NCBI GenBank assembly: GCA_905250025.1
Contig: CAJNOJ010000249.1
Coordinates: forward strand, 62,001-126,000
DNA length: 64,000 nucleotides
Reading direction: 5' to 3'
Source of the DNA: Adineta ricciae
Lineage: Eukaryota; Rotifera; Eurotatoria; Adinetida; Adinetidae
Position numbers and translations under genes: made by a program. This document shows, piece after piece, positions 11,142 through 21,508 of the stretch. The notes under the pieces are model-generated. The model had not been told where the DNA came from, searched no databases, and saw nothing but the letters and a program-made list of their open reading frames with translations. How positions within the stretch are numbered: the first letter of the stretch is position 1; each line of letters begins with the position of its first letter.

Positions 11142-12131
11142 TTAATCCTTATAGGGATAGTGTCGTATTTGATATTGATTGTATCGTCGTTCATGGTCAT
11201 TGATTAGATCCAAAACTTTCCGTAAATACTTCTTTGGAATGATTTCTGGTATCTCATTTTTCTTCTTAACATTAACCGGTGGTACATCTGGTACGCGAAA
11301 CCAAGAACCATCCGCTTTGGATCGATGAAAATATCTCAGATCAACTATAAATAATGGAATCATTCGTAATATATTATTATAGCCGTACATATGTCCACTA
11401 GAATCTGTAACCGAAAGATATCTATTGCGTTTGTATATTGCCGCACAAGCCAGGATACTACTGTTGCTGTTACAACATAGCAGACCGGATAAATGTATTG
11501 CACCATGTTGTCTATTTTGTGTTGAGTAGCGATGCGTTCGCGAAAGAAACCTTGCCGAAGTGTTTCGATTTGATACGGAAAATCCATAGCGAAAAGTAAT
11601 TTTTGGATTGCTCAGTTTTAATTCATGATAAACTAGATGGGGAAAGAGCGGTGTTTTAGGCAATTCCTCCATGAATTCTTGTACTATTGATTCGTTTGTT
11701 GATACTGGACGAATATTCATGATTTGAACGTTTGAATACTTCCCAAACGACGATTTGATCAGTGTGTGATTCATTTCATAGAAATGACGTCGAAAACTGG
11801 AAAAATTCTGCTGATTTTCGTCGTCAATACTTGGCGAAGTGTCAAGAAATTGTTCATCACAGTCAAATGGCTTGGGCTTGTGCGGGTAATGATCATATCG
11901 AAATGTTTTTTGCTGAGCCTTGGGAGTTTGCTTCTCGTTGGTACAACTCCGTTTGAGGACTGTTAGTTGACATTTGAGCGTTTTCTTTGTTATCGGACAT
12001 GGTGTTTTTTTAATTTTTTGTTTTGTTTTCCTGCATTTTGCATAATAATGAGCTTCAAATAGGTCTATCTGTTCATCAATCACGTAGTTGTCTTGACTGG
12101 ACATATAATCAAATTCTTCGTCCAATGACAT
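11142..12131 (-). CDS. Uncharacterised 329-aa protein
   Basis: A single open frame with no family I recognise. The first 90 residues are polar and basic (KCRKTKQKIKKTPC, then a proline/lysine-rich stretch). The middle (about 105-290) looks folded, with alternating hydrophobic strands such as IHLSGLLCCNSNSSILACAA and MIPLFIVDLRYF. The C-terminus is a basic tail rich in lysine, arginine and tyrosine. There is no signal peptide or membrane helix. The frame is long for an AT-rich region and uses ordinary codons for this window, so I take it as a real gene. It starts at the first ATG and has about 670 bp of empty upstream DNA for a promoter. Confidence 0.6.
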   Translation of the reverse strand: MSLDEEFDYMSSQDNYVIDEQIDLFEAHYYAKCRKTKQKIKKTPCPITKKTLKCQLTVLKRSCTNEKQTPKAQQKTFRYDHYPHKPKPFDCDEQFLDTSPSIDDENQQNFSSFRRHFYEMNHTLIKSSFGKYSNVQIMNIRPVSTNESIVQEFMEELPKTPLFPHLVYHELKLSNPKITFRYGFSVSNRNTSARFLSRTHRYSTQNRQHGAIHLSGLLCCNSNSSILACAAIYKRNRYLSVTDSSGHMYGYNNILRMIPLFIVDLRYFHRSKADGSWFRVPDVPPVNVKKKNEIPEIIPKKYLRKVLDLINDHERRYNQYQIRHYPYKD

Positions 12132-12801
12132 GATTTCATTTACTTGAAAATGTAGAAATTTCTAAAAACTCGGTATTACGATAACTTATATTATATTAAG
12201 ATAAAAGAAACTTCGCAAGAACAATGTTGAATTGCGAAATATTCAGCTGCAATGACAATATGACTCAAGTTCTGTTAAGAAAAAGAACAACTGCTAATGC
12301 GACACCTGATTTATAAAGTAGGCGGTAGGCATGAGAAATGAATAATCTGATCGAGAAGCAGTATATTATGTTATCTGTTGATCTTTGTCGCTTTTTTGTG
12401 ATCTTCGCTTCACTTATCGAAACTTATTTTGATGTCAAAAACCAATTTGGTTTTCGTGATTGACGAACACGTTAATGTATAATGCACATCGTGGAAATAT
12501 CAATTTATCAAGCAATTGAAAGAAGTAATAGCTTGTGATTACGAATAAAAAAACTCAATGCAGTTGATAAGAACGAGATCGATGTGAAATTTCTTTTATA
12601 CACGAAATGATATTCTAAATGATTGTTACCGACAAGTATTGATTGTTTACAGCAACTAATGTTATTTTGAAGAACTTTTATTTGAAAGTCAAGCAATTAT
12701 AATTCAACAAATTCCAGAGCCTATTGAAATTATACTCGCCGATAAAGCTCAAAATTCAAATTAATGGAAGTTGAAACATGGCGATGATATTTACGTTTGT
12801 C
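12132..12801. other. Intergenic region
   Basis: About 670 bp of AT-rich DNA between two minus-strand genes. Short open frames lack motifs. It presumably includes the promoter of the 329-aa protein and the 3' UTR of the dynamin-like gene. Confidence 0.4.
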
Positions 12802-14889
12802 TTACTTTTTCGTAGTATCCACAATAGCAGCTGCTGTACTAGTAGCAGTAGATGATGAAGTATTGATATTTTGCTCAAATTTGTCCAAAGTCATCATTGA
12901 ATCGTTGTCAAATGGATTCATATCAATAAACGAATAGTTTCCGATCGTATCTATCGAAGCACGACCACCTAGAATAGCATCGACTTTCTCTAATCGTTCT
13001 TTTGTTTGTTGTAGTTGTTTTCGTTTTCTAAGAGTAGATGCATCTTCAGCAAGATACGAATCCACAAAATCACATTGTTCCATGGGAATGTGTCTTAAAC
13101 GTTCTTTTATACCTGTGCACACATCAAAGTCACACCCTGCGCGTAGCGTTAAAGCAGTATAATCCATAAAACGTTTGACTAATACTTTCCAGTAAGCATA
13201 GATACTAAAGAGCATCTCTCGTGTTGTTTGTTCAATTTCTCTGGCTGATTTAAACATGAGTTCATCGTCATCTTCTCGAAATTTGATTTCCGGAGGTGAT
13301 GAATTCTTCACTGTACTTTTACTCGCTTCATGTGCTTTCATATTCGTTTGAAATTCGTTTAGTTTTTCTAAATATGAATTATGCATTGTATACGGATCGT
13401 GTTTTTCTAATCGAATCATTTCTTGTAATTGATGGTGTGCCAGTTGATTTTTCTCTTTCAAATATAAACTCACAACGTTACGAAAAGCTGGTATTAATTT
13501 CATCAGAAGAACATGTCCTTTGTGTTCATCTAAATTTTGATCTAATAGTAGTTTTTCTGCTAAATGATAACATTCGTTGATAAGAATATCAGTTATCTTC
13601 CAAAGTTGATCAAGTTTATCGCCAATCAAACGTTTTAATATAGGATGTGGAAGAAAATTTGGTAATTGTTCTCCAACACATGATGCGATAGCCAAACGAA
13701 CCTTTTCATGATATGACGTAGTAAACAGTTCTTTCGTAAATGAATTCACGATGTCATTATATTTGGCAAATTTGTTATGTAAAGTGTTAATCATACTTGT
13801 ATGTTTATTGTCATAAGAACTTGAAAATCGTATTTTCAACATATTTTCAACATAAAATTCTGCTAATTCATAATACTTAGCCAAACGTGCTGCAGGTGTA
13901 TCTAAATCTGCCGGATAATTCGATAATTGTTCACGAACTTCTTTCATTTTCTTTTGAATATCATTACGCATCTTCGGAAATATTTCTTTGACTCGATCAG
14001 AGTAGAGATTTGCTAATCGATTAATTAAAGCTTCAATACCAAGACAATCCCAACCGACCACAGGCAACACTGAATGAGATTGAAAAAAGTCTTTTTCACG
14101 TTGCCGTGCTTCGACCAAACTAATTCGTTCGTCGGTACTACGATTTCGAACAGCAACAAAACCCAATGTTAACTTGAAAACATCTTCTTTTTCCATCAAC
14201 AATTGTTGAATCAATGTTTCATTATTTGTTGCCAAATCAGATTTTGTTATAACACCGATTGTACGAACACCATCAGGATCAAATTCACGTGCTAATGTGA
14301 ACGATTCTACTGTAGCAATATCAACATTGGCAGGAAAAACACAAAGAATTACACTGCCTTCTTGACTGATGAACTTTTTGATTAATTTCGTTGTTTGTTG
14401 ATGAATATCTTTCGGCTGATCACCGATCGGATTACGTGCAATACCAGGAAGATCAACAACTGTCAAATCACGTACGTTTGGGTCTTCGACAAGTAATTCA
14501 ATTAGAGTATCAACAACATTTTTATTACTGCCAGCTATTTTCTTCGTTTCTTCTTCAATATATTTTAATATGTCTAATTGTGTTTCATCCAGAACATCTT
14601 TTTTGTTATTCTCAAGTATACGATACACTTGTCGTCGATTAGATCTGCGTAATCTTAACACTAATGGACAGCGCGTCACAATACCAGAACCTTTGGGAAG
14701 TTCAACTAATGATAATGCTTCTAATAACGTTGATTTGCCACTTGATTGATCACCAACAACGACGACATTTGGAAAAGTGACACCATCATTATTTGTTGAT
14801 AGTAATGATCGAATTTGATCGATCTTATCCATTATTGGACGAACTTTGTCATCATAGGCGTCAGTGAAGGAATTTCCGTCTACATTCAT
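12802..14889 (-). CDS. Mx/dynamin-like large GTPase
   Basis: Intronless 695-aa dynamin-superfamily protein. The GTPase domain is complete: P-loop GDQSSGKST (46-54), switch DLPG (146-149) and TKSD (215-218). A helical middle/stalk domain follows (about 320-560). The C-terminal GTPase-effector domain (about 580-670) includes the EDASTLRKRKQL helix typical of the GED. There is no PH domain, no proline-rich tail and no N-terminal targeting signal. Length and plan fit Mx proteins and DRP1-like dynamins. The protein should assemble on membranes or other targets and hydrolyse GTP to drive constriction or restriction. Mx-like genes are multicopy in bdelloids as I recall; whether this one is antiviral is unknown. 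It appears intact. Confidence 0.85.
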   Translation of the reverse strand: MNVDGNSFTDAYDDKVRPIMDKIDQIRSLLSTNNDGVTFPNVVVVGDQSSGKSTLLEALSLVELPKGSGIVTRCPLVLRLRRSNRRQVYRILENNKKDVLDETQLDILKYIEEETKKIAGSNKNVVDTLIELLVEDPNVRDLTVVDLPGIARNPIGDQPKDIHQQTTKLIKKFISQEGSVILCVFPANVDIATVESFTLAREFDPDGVRTIGVITKSDLATNNETLIQQLLMEKEDVFKLTLGFVAVRNRSTDERISLVEARQREKDFFQSHSVLPVVGWDCLGIEALINRLANLYSDRVKEIFPKMRNDIQKKMKEVREQLSNYPADLDTPAARLAKYYELAEFYVENMLKIRFSSSYDNKHTSMINTLHNKFAKYNDIVNSFTKELFTTSYHEKVRLAIASCVGEQLPNFLPHPILKRLIGDKLDQLWKITDILINECYHLAEKLLLDQNLDEHKGHVLLMKLIPAFRNVVSLYLKEKNQLAHHQLQEMIRLEKHDPYTMHNSYLEKLNEFQTNMKAHEASKSTVKNSSPPEIKFREDDDELMFKSAREIEQTTREMLFSIYAYWKVLVKRFMDYTALTLRAGCDFDVCTGIKERLRHIPMEQCDFVDSYLAEDASTLRKRKQLQQTKERLEKVDAILGGRASIDTIGNYSFIDMNPFDNDSMMTLDKFEQNINTSSSTATSTAAAIVDTTKK

Positions 14890-15677
14890 TCTATATCACA
14901 AATGAAATATTACAAAATACAGCTAACCTGAGCAAAAAATTATGAGGATGATTTCTCTACGCGTTGAGTTTCGTCACTGGACGACAGATTATTTTGATTC
15001 AAACGAGATCGAGTACATACCTTTTGTAGCTCTGCTCTTGTACGAATAAATTTTCCCACTTCAGAGACATGTTTCTTTATCTAAAAAGTTATCACGTGTT
15101 CTTATCAGTATCACAAAAAACTACCGTCGGTTCGTTTCTGTATAGTTGTCTATGTTGTTTGTGCCTTGTGTTTGGAGAACCTTTTGGTAAAAGAACAATA
15201 TCATCATCACTGCATGAATTCTCTCCAATGGAAGCAGATTTTCTAATTTCGGTTTATGATATCACATATGAAAATTAACTTTTTCAGCAGCTCGACATCG
15301 TAAATAAAATACATCACTGACGGTAGATAATCATAGAATGTATCGTGTTTCCATGATGTCAGAGTGAATTATTATTCAAACAGTTATTTTACTTTTAAGA
15401 AGCAAGCATATACGGGTGTGCGACTTTCATGAAAGATAGAAGCATGAGGAAGAAAAGGTTATTTTCCTAGACACGGGTTTATAACATAAAGTCTACTCGT
15501 ATCAATAGATCACGACTATAGTGCTTTGACTATTAGAGACTATATTATGCAACCGAAAGAGTTTATTTAACGTATAGCATGCCTGAAGATTGAATATAAA
15601 ATTTCGAAGAAGAGCTAAATTGCACGCAAAAGTGAAGTATACGTAGTTGCGTCTTATATGCCTCATATTACCATCGA
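14890..15677. other. Intergenic region
   Basis: About 790 bp, AT-rich, no recognisable gene. A frame at 15502-15720 on the minus strand follows the truncated F-box gene but shows no leucine-rich pattern, so it is not its missing C-terminus. Confidence 0.4.
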
Positions 15678-16766
15678 CTATATGTTGTCTGTAGGACAGG
15701 TTGACTTGTATGGACAACACATTGTATCTATAGTGATATTTTTGAATAGAAGTGGTACGGTATAAAGGAGAATGTCACTATGTGTGAGTTGTAGTTTCCG
15801 ATGGCATCGAACGAACCATTGACGTTCGTCAAGCCAGAAATGACTCCGAAATGAATCGAGCAGTATATCAGTCTGTTCTTCATTGTTCATTATGCCAATA
15901 TACTGTATGTCCATTTTAAGACGAAAAACTCGTAATTTTGGCAAATAATGCGTGATGATTTCCTCCCACTGATAACCGTCGAAATTATTATAGAAAGTTT
16001 CCACAGTCAAATGATGTAAATTGTTCATCGTTTGTAAGAGGTTCATTAGTATAGGTCTAGAGCGAATGTCATACAATTTCAAAGTGGTTATCGATAGAAC
16101 AGGCGCTGAGAAAAATTGATTATCATTCAGGTCACAATGACGTATGGACAAACCACAAAGACGAGGTGTCTTGGTCAGTAATCGAGCTATTTCATGTAAT
16201 AAACAACGGTGTCCTACAATTGTAACATATTCTAGTGATAATGATCGTTTTTCAGGGCAATAAAATTTATATTGTTCCGTGTCCAGATAGACACGAGTTA
16301 ATTTCGGTAAACTCCAAATGATATTGGATAATTTAGTCGATTCTTGATAGTTGAATGATGAATGACATTTGATGATTTTCAGGTGAGTAACGTGGCTTAG
16401 ACGAGATAGAGCAAGCATTATCGTATCCATCGTCTGTTCGCAACGGACATGGCACAGGGTGAAGGATCGCAGCTGATCGAAATTTCGTAGATTTAGACCG
16501 TGTAATACTAAAAGTTTAGTTTGTTTCATAGCATAGTTACGATCAGATACTCGAACTGAAACAATTCGACTTTTAACCAATGGAATGTGTCGTTGAAAGA
16601 CTGTAATTGAATCAGATTTTGATATTGAGTCAAAATCTAGGTGATAAAGGCATGAATGACTGAGAACTAGTGCTTTAAAACGGGAATTGAGCTCGTAAAA
16701 AGCTTTGAGAAGATCACCGATTGAGAGATATTGAAATATGTCACAAAAAAGTTCATTAGCTAACAC
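15678..16766 (-). CDS. Truncated F-box/LRR-like protein
   Basis: A 362-codon frame, paralogous to the 584-aa F-box protein at 1384-3138. It has the F-box (ANELFCDIFQYL, then LLKAFYELNSRFKAL) and the same order of leucine-rich strands. It also has the shared FWLDERQWFVRC segment near its end and stops at the point equivalent to KSTCP in the longer paralogue. About 200 C-terminal residues are therefore missing. There is no in-frame ATG just upstream: the frame runs back through RYTQLEV to a stop next to a possible splice acceptor (TTTAG). A short first exon is possible, or the start has been lost. It lies 79 bp downstream of the CCHC gene on the same strand. It could be functional or an early pseudogene. 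Confidence 0.6.
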   Translation of the reverse strand: MLANELFCDIFQYLSIGDLLKAFYELNSRFKALVLSHSCLYHLDFDSISKSDSITVFQRHIPLVKSRIVSVRVSDRNYAMKQTKLLVLHGLNLRNFDQLRSFTLCHVRCEQTMDTIMLALSRLSHVTHLKIIKCHSSFNYQESTKLSNIIWSLPKLTRVYLDTEQYKFYCPEKRSLSLEYVTIVGHRCLLHEIARLLTKTPRLCGLSIRHCDLNDNQFFSAPVLSITTLKLYDIRSRPILMNLLQTMNNLHHLTVETFYNNFDGYQWEEIITHYLPKLRVFRLKMDIQYIGIMNNEEQTDILLDSFRSHFWLDERQWFVRCHRKLQLTHSDILLYTVPLLFKNITIDTMCCPYKSTCPTDNI

Positions 16767-16845
16767 CTCCAGCTGTGTATAGCGATTTCCTCGGCGAGCT
16801 TTTGTGCATTGACCAGGCTAAATTCGAAAGAATCAGTGCTCTGTA

Positions 16846-17301
16846 TTATGCGTTGAACGATAAAACTACCGATATCTGTTTTATAGTGCTTTTCCTCGTT
16901 TGAGTATTTGGGTCCGACGATGATCTTACATTTGTTTGACGAACATCTAAATCCAGTTACGTTATCAACATTAAATGCTTTCGCCAACATTTACCTTTCT
17001 GGACAACCTGTGATGCTGGTGCTTTTCGATTTTTCATTGATTTACCGGTGTTGTTTGTGTACTGAAACTGATAAACTGGCATTGTGCAATCTTGTGCGAT
17101 GTGACCATAACGGTGGCATTGAAAGCATTGTTTTAATCTGTGTGGATCTTTGTGACAATCTCGTGCTTTATGACCAGACTGGTTGCAATTATAACTAAAA
17201 ACGAATATTAGGAGAGAGTCGTACTTATACGTAACCTACCACACGAAAGTGTTTTGATAATTTCTAGGAGTGCGAGGTGTTGAGAAGAACTCGGTATTCA
17301 T
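16846..17301 (-). CDS. Small CCHC zinc-knuckle protein (three exons)
   Basis: Exons 17301-17240, 17194-16995 and 16946-16846 are joined by 45- and 48-bp GT-AG introns (phases 2 and 1). They make a clean 120-aa frame that no single open frame shows. Two tandem knuckles fit C-x2-C-x4-H-x4-C: CYNCNQSGHKARDC and CFQCHRYGHIAQDC. The first cysteine of knuckle 1 is created by splicing across exons 1 and 2. A basic, serine-rich tail follows. Such knuckles bind single-stranded nucleic acid in CNBP/GIS2-like proteins. I considered a retroelement gag, but the intact spliced structure and the absence of capsid-like sequence argue for a host gene. Start is the only ATG in exon 1. Confidence 0.6.
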
Positions 17302-18104
17302 CTGAAACGGAGAAGTATGTCGATATAACTTAGCTAGTGTCTTATATATGATTAATCATTATAAACGTGGGAATACAATCTTTTGGGAAAAAAAGTGATT
17401 GACGTAATACATATCAGCGTATTTTCATTATTTTACCCATAACGGGAAGGCTGTACATGTGACTAAAAACGATCGCTACGTAAGAAAAATATTGCAGAAC
17501 GAAAGATTCTTTTAACTTTTTCTTTTATATTATCTAGCCATGCAGTTTTTCGAAACAGAGTAATTCGAAGTTTTTTTTTTGAAATAGAAAACATTATGGA
17601 TATCATAGTGATGAAAACATTCTATCACATCACACCAAGAACTAAAGTTTTCTATGAGAACTTTTCAAACTATGAAATAAATTAGTTTTTATTATAGAGA
17701 AGAAGCATACAAACTAAATGAATTTCGTTTTACAAGGTCTTTTTTACTACAAATGTTAATGATATATATATGCGTATATAGATGTACGTACGAATTGTAT
17801 TCTCACACATTCGATCTCATTGAGAATCAAGACAGAACGACGAAAGAAAAAAGAATTGCTCACATAAACCTGTATTTCTTTTACGCTTCTTATCTACATT
17901 CAATGATGTTCTACGGTAAAAACGAACGTGAGACGAAGCAAAGAAATATGTGATATTTATTTTGCCACGTGGGTGTTGTATAAAACTTATATCCTATACA
18001 TAAAGTAAAAGTTAATTCTCTCGTTTATTCTACATAACAATATTATATACTAAAAACATTCTAGGTAATCAATTGATAGCTCGAATTGTCCTTTTACAAG
18101 CTCG
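17302..18104. other. Intergenic region (divergent promoters)
   Basis: About 800 bp of AT-rich DNA between the CCHC gene (-) and the permease (+). A TATA-like GTATAAAAC occurs near 17977-17985, about 120 bp before the permease ATG. No other feature is evident. Confidence 0.4.
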
Positions 18105-19676
18105 ATGACAAACACTGTTTCTCCAAGTGCCATCCGTTCTTCTGATGGTGAAAATAACACTCCTCAACGAACAGTAGATCAGCAACAAGAAGCTTTATCT
18201 GAAAATGCAGATGCTCAACTTGCCGCTATGGGCTATAAATCCGAATTACCACGCTCGTTATCTTTTTTTTCCGTGCTTGGACTTTCGTTTGCTATCATGG
18301 CAGTACCCTTCGGTGAATCGACTACGTTAACTATTGGTCTTACTGACGGTGGTCCAGTGACGATTTTCTACGGTTGGATATTACTGACTATAATTTCTGT
18401 ATGCATTGCTGCAAGTTTAGCAGAGATTTGTTCAGCATATCCCACCTCTGGCGGAGTTTACTATTGGTCCGCAATGTTAGCAAACAAGAGATGGGCACCA
18501 GTGACTTCATGGATAACAGGCTGGTTAGGTCTCGTTGGAAATTGGACTGTGACTACATCGATTTGCTTTTCCGGTGGACAACTTATACTGTCCGCCATAG
18601 GACTTTGGAATGAAGCTTATGTTCCTGCTGCTTGGCATGTCGTACTGATGTATTGGGCTGTATTATGCGTTGCTTTATGTGTAAATATTTGGCTTGCAAA
18701 ATATTTAGATTTTATTAATACTATCTGCGTTTACTGGACGGCGGCATCAGTTTTAATTATTCTCATTACCGTATTGACAATGGCACGAGGAGGTAGAAGA
18801 AGTGCTTCCTATGTGTTCACTGAATTTGATGCAACAAGAGCAGGTTGGCCACCTGGATGGGCGTTCTTCGTTGGATTATTACAATCTGCTTATACCCTAA
18901 CTGGCTATGGTATGGTCGCAGCTATGTGTGAAGAAGTACAGAACCCAGAAAAACAAGTACCCAAAGCAATGGTTCTCTCCGTAGTTGCAGCAGGAATAAC
19001 TGGTGTGATCTACCTCATTCCTATTCTATTTGTGATGCCCGACGTTGACAAATTACTTAATATATCAACTGGTCAACCCATTGGTTACCTATTTAAGACG
19101 GCGACAGGTTCAGCTGGCGGTGGGTTCGGTCTTTTGTTTCTCATACTCGGCATTCAATCATTTGCTGGAATCGGTTCATTAACAGCTACCTCACGATGCC
19201 TCTATGCATTCAGTCGAGATGGAGCAGTACCAGGCTCCTTGGTTTGGTCTAAAATCAACAAACGGTATGATATACCACTCAATGCTCTACTACTTTCCAC
19301 ATTAATTCAAGGACTTCTCGGTCTGATATATCTCGGTTCATCAGCAGCATTCAATGCATTTACTGGTGTTGCGACTATATGTCTCTCAACATCGTATGCA
19401 TCGCCTGTGCTGATACTTATTGTACGAGGACGTTATCTAGTGAACCATGCTCCTTTTCGCTTGGGTAAAGTTGGATACATCATTAATGTAGCAACAATTC
19501 TCTGGATTATTTTGGCTATTGTCATATTTACAATGCCAACTGCAATACCAGTGACTGCTTCGAGTATGAATTATGCTAGTGCATTGTTTGTTTTCTTTGC
19601 CACTATTAGTGTCATCTGGTACATTTTGTGGGGAAGAAAACATTTCACTGGTCCGCCAGTAGCTTCTCCGGAGTAG
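18105..19676 (+). CDS. Fungal-type amino-acid/choline permease (APC superfamily, ACT family)
   Basis: Intronless 523-aa transporter with about 12 helices. An N-terminal polar tail leads into GYKSELPRSLSFFSVLGLSF and the unwound TM1 region. The block AEICSAYPTSGGVYYW is typical of the fungal GABA/choline permeases (UGA4/HNM1-like). The loop CEEVQNPEKQVPKAM is the conserved helix 6-7 loop of this family. Predicted role: proton-driven uptake of GABA, choline or other amines at the plasma membrane. This family is essentially fungal (with bacterial relatives). Absence of introns in an intron-rich neighbourhood fits horizontal acquisition, but I cannot run a tree. The frame is intact. Confidence 0.85.
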   Translation: MTNTVSPSAIRSSDGENNTPQRTVDQQQEALSENADAQLAAMGYKSELPRSLSFFSVLGLSFAIMAVPFGESTTLTIGLTDGGPVTIFYGWILLTIISVCIAASLAEICSAYPTSGGVYYWSAMLANKRWAPVTSWITGWLGLVGNWTVTTSICFSGGQLILSAIGLWNEAYVPAAWHVVLMYWAVLCVALCVNIWLAKYLDFINTICVYWTAASVLIILITVLTMARGGRRSASYVFTEFDATRAGWPPGWAFFVGLLQSAYTLTGYGMVAAMCEEVQNPEKQVPKAMVLSVVAAGITGVIYLIPILFVMPDVDKLLNISTGQPIGYLFKTATGSAGGGFGLLFLILGIQSFAGIGSLTATSRCLYAFSRDGAVPGSLVWSKINKRYDIPLNALLLSTLIQGLLGLIYLGSSAAFNAFTGVATICLSTSYASPVLILIVRGRYLVNHAPFRLGKVGYIINVATILWIILAIVIFTMPTAIPVTASSMNYASALFVFFATISVIWYILWGRKHFTGPPVASPE

Positions 19677-20573
19677 ATGAAGCAACTCTATAGATCTATT
19701 CTGTAATTTCGAGACGCAATAAAGATAAATCAGTGCCGCAAGCGGTTCATTGCAAATAACAATCCAAATCTTCGCTCAATTTCGATATTCGACAGATTAA
19801 CATGACTCGTGCCGTATCGAATTATACTATTCATTCATTTATTAATACTATGCATAGCTCGATAAACATCGATTGGAGATCAAAACTCCGCCATGATATT
19901 GAGAATTGTTATGCATGCGGTTCTTTGACAAAATCATCTATCATAGAATTTCTAGAAATACAACCAATCTTTATGATGAATCAAGTGATATGCTAATGAG
20001 AACAAGTTCAAATTCAAACACTTGATGACGACTTTCAGCAAAACATAAAAACTAATGCACCTACGATACAGTTCTAATTGATTGAATAGGTTGGTAAATA
20101 AAATCAAACAAGAAACGTGTAGAAAAGTCTATGCTGACTTGCCGTAAATCGTTGGTGATAATATACCGTTGAAAATATCTAATGTGAGGCGCTTTTAAGA
20201 AAAAGCTTTTTTCTATATTGCTTCTTGATAAAATAGGCGGATATCAGAGATAAGGATATAATTATCGATAACGACGCTTTTTGAAATACAGCTTTTTCAC
20301 GATCAACAATAGACATTCTGTCTGTCCAAGTTTTTCTTCGGTCATTATTAGTTATTCAGTATCTGCTGAATTTCAATAACTGACTAAAGTTTTTGAATGA
20401 TTGTATAGATACAACATATCCATAGCACTGGCATCATCTATAACAGATTCCAATCCAATCGGCGTTTATAAGACCATCCAGTCTGGTATAGACGTTCAAC
20501 AAAAGATTGCTCGGTAGATTATATCGACGACGGAGAGGTAAAAATCTTCTCGTATTTGTATTCTTTAGTAAAG
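19677..20573. other. Intergenic region
   Basis: About 900 bp of AT-rich DNA with no convincing gene. An AATAAA near 19718 probably serves the permease mRNA. Short frames have no motif. Confidence 0.4.
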
Positions 20574-21508
20574 ATGTTACCTTTGAAATCGTTCTATCAA
20601 TCTTCTTCAGTTTCTTTACGTTTTCTGTCAACTCAATCATATTATACATCTATTATTCAACGTTATTCATCATCAATCCGTTCACATAGACCGCTATTTT
20701 CACCTTCAGCAAAGAAAGACCGTATTAACTAATAATTTACGCAAAATCAAAACTCATTCGAATTATTTCAGATCATAATGTTACACAAACTTTCGATTCA
20801 TTGGTTGATTCTCGACGAGAACAAACCCGACGAACAGTGTTGATCCATGTAAACTGTTCCCTTCTTTTTCCAATCTTCCATCTAATTTCCTAAAACTTTA
20901 GCTTGGTCGATCTCATTCCGAATCCGAACTATACAAATAATGTTCACATATTGCTGAGATTCCGAATACAACACTTTATTGCGCAAATAAAAAAGTTTGT
21001 TCAAATTATCATAGAGTAACAATCGAATGTGATTGACTCTTTTAGGAATGTGCGTTATTGCAATTCTCGAACGAACAAAGTGTCAATAAATTATTGAATA
21101 TCACGAGTGACCGAATTCGTCATTTTTGGCAAAAAACCGAACTAACTGAACTGGATACAAGACTTCGATTCTTCGTTGCATCACTCGTCGAAGGTAAAAG
21201 GACGAAAATGTTTTGTATGGGGAAAGCAGTGTGACCAATTCTTCCTAGAAGCATCTGGGAGTATTTTTGTTGATACTGTTTGTCCTCCATTTGGTTCATC
21301 GATAACAAAATTTGGTAAATCTCGGTGTGATTTGGATATGTTGTTAACATTCGAAGATTTCCGAGAGAAAAATGTAAGAAATCTTCGAATGGTTTTTCTC
21401 AATTATGAACGATCAGATTTACAGGAAATCGAATCAAATGGTAAAATACAACAATTACGTTTTCTGACTAAACGAATTTATCTAAACGATCGATATCCAA
21501 CTGCGTAA
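20574..21508 (+). pseudogene. Decayed, 3'-truncated mitochondrial poly(A) polymerase (MTPAP/PAPD1-like)
   Basis: The start is well preserved. Exon 20574-20721 encodes a basic, serine/arginine-rich mitochondrial-targeting-like leader. A 50-bp intron leads to RREQTRRTVLIHVN, the N-terminal RNA-binding-like strand of this family. The following stretch keeps recognisable sequence (ECALLQFSNEQSVNKLLN, TELDTRLRFFVASLVEE) but carries several in-frame stops and at least one frameshift. A 55-bp intron (21194-21248) precedes the nucleotidyltransferase core PPFGSSITKFGKSRCDLDM, with the catalytic D-x-D. The gene then ends after KRIYLNDR, losing the rest of the catalytic domain and the PAP-associated domain. 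In intact form it would polyadenylate mitochondrial transcripts. The break coincides with the end of the opposite-strand PRPP synthetase relic. Confidence 0.7.

Noticed and set aside
16846-17301. Retroelement gag zinc knuckles.
   Set aside because: The knuckles sit in a small, cleanly spliced gene without any capsid-like, protease or polymerase sequence nearby.
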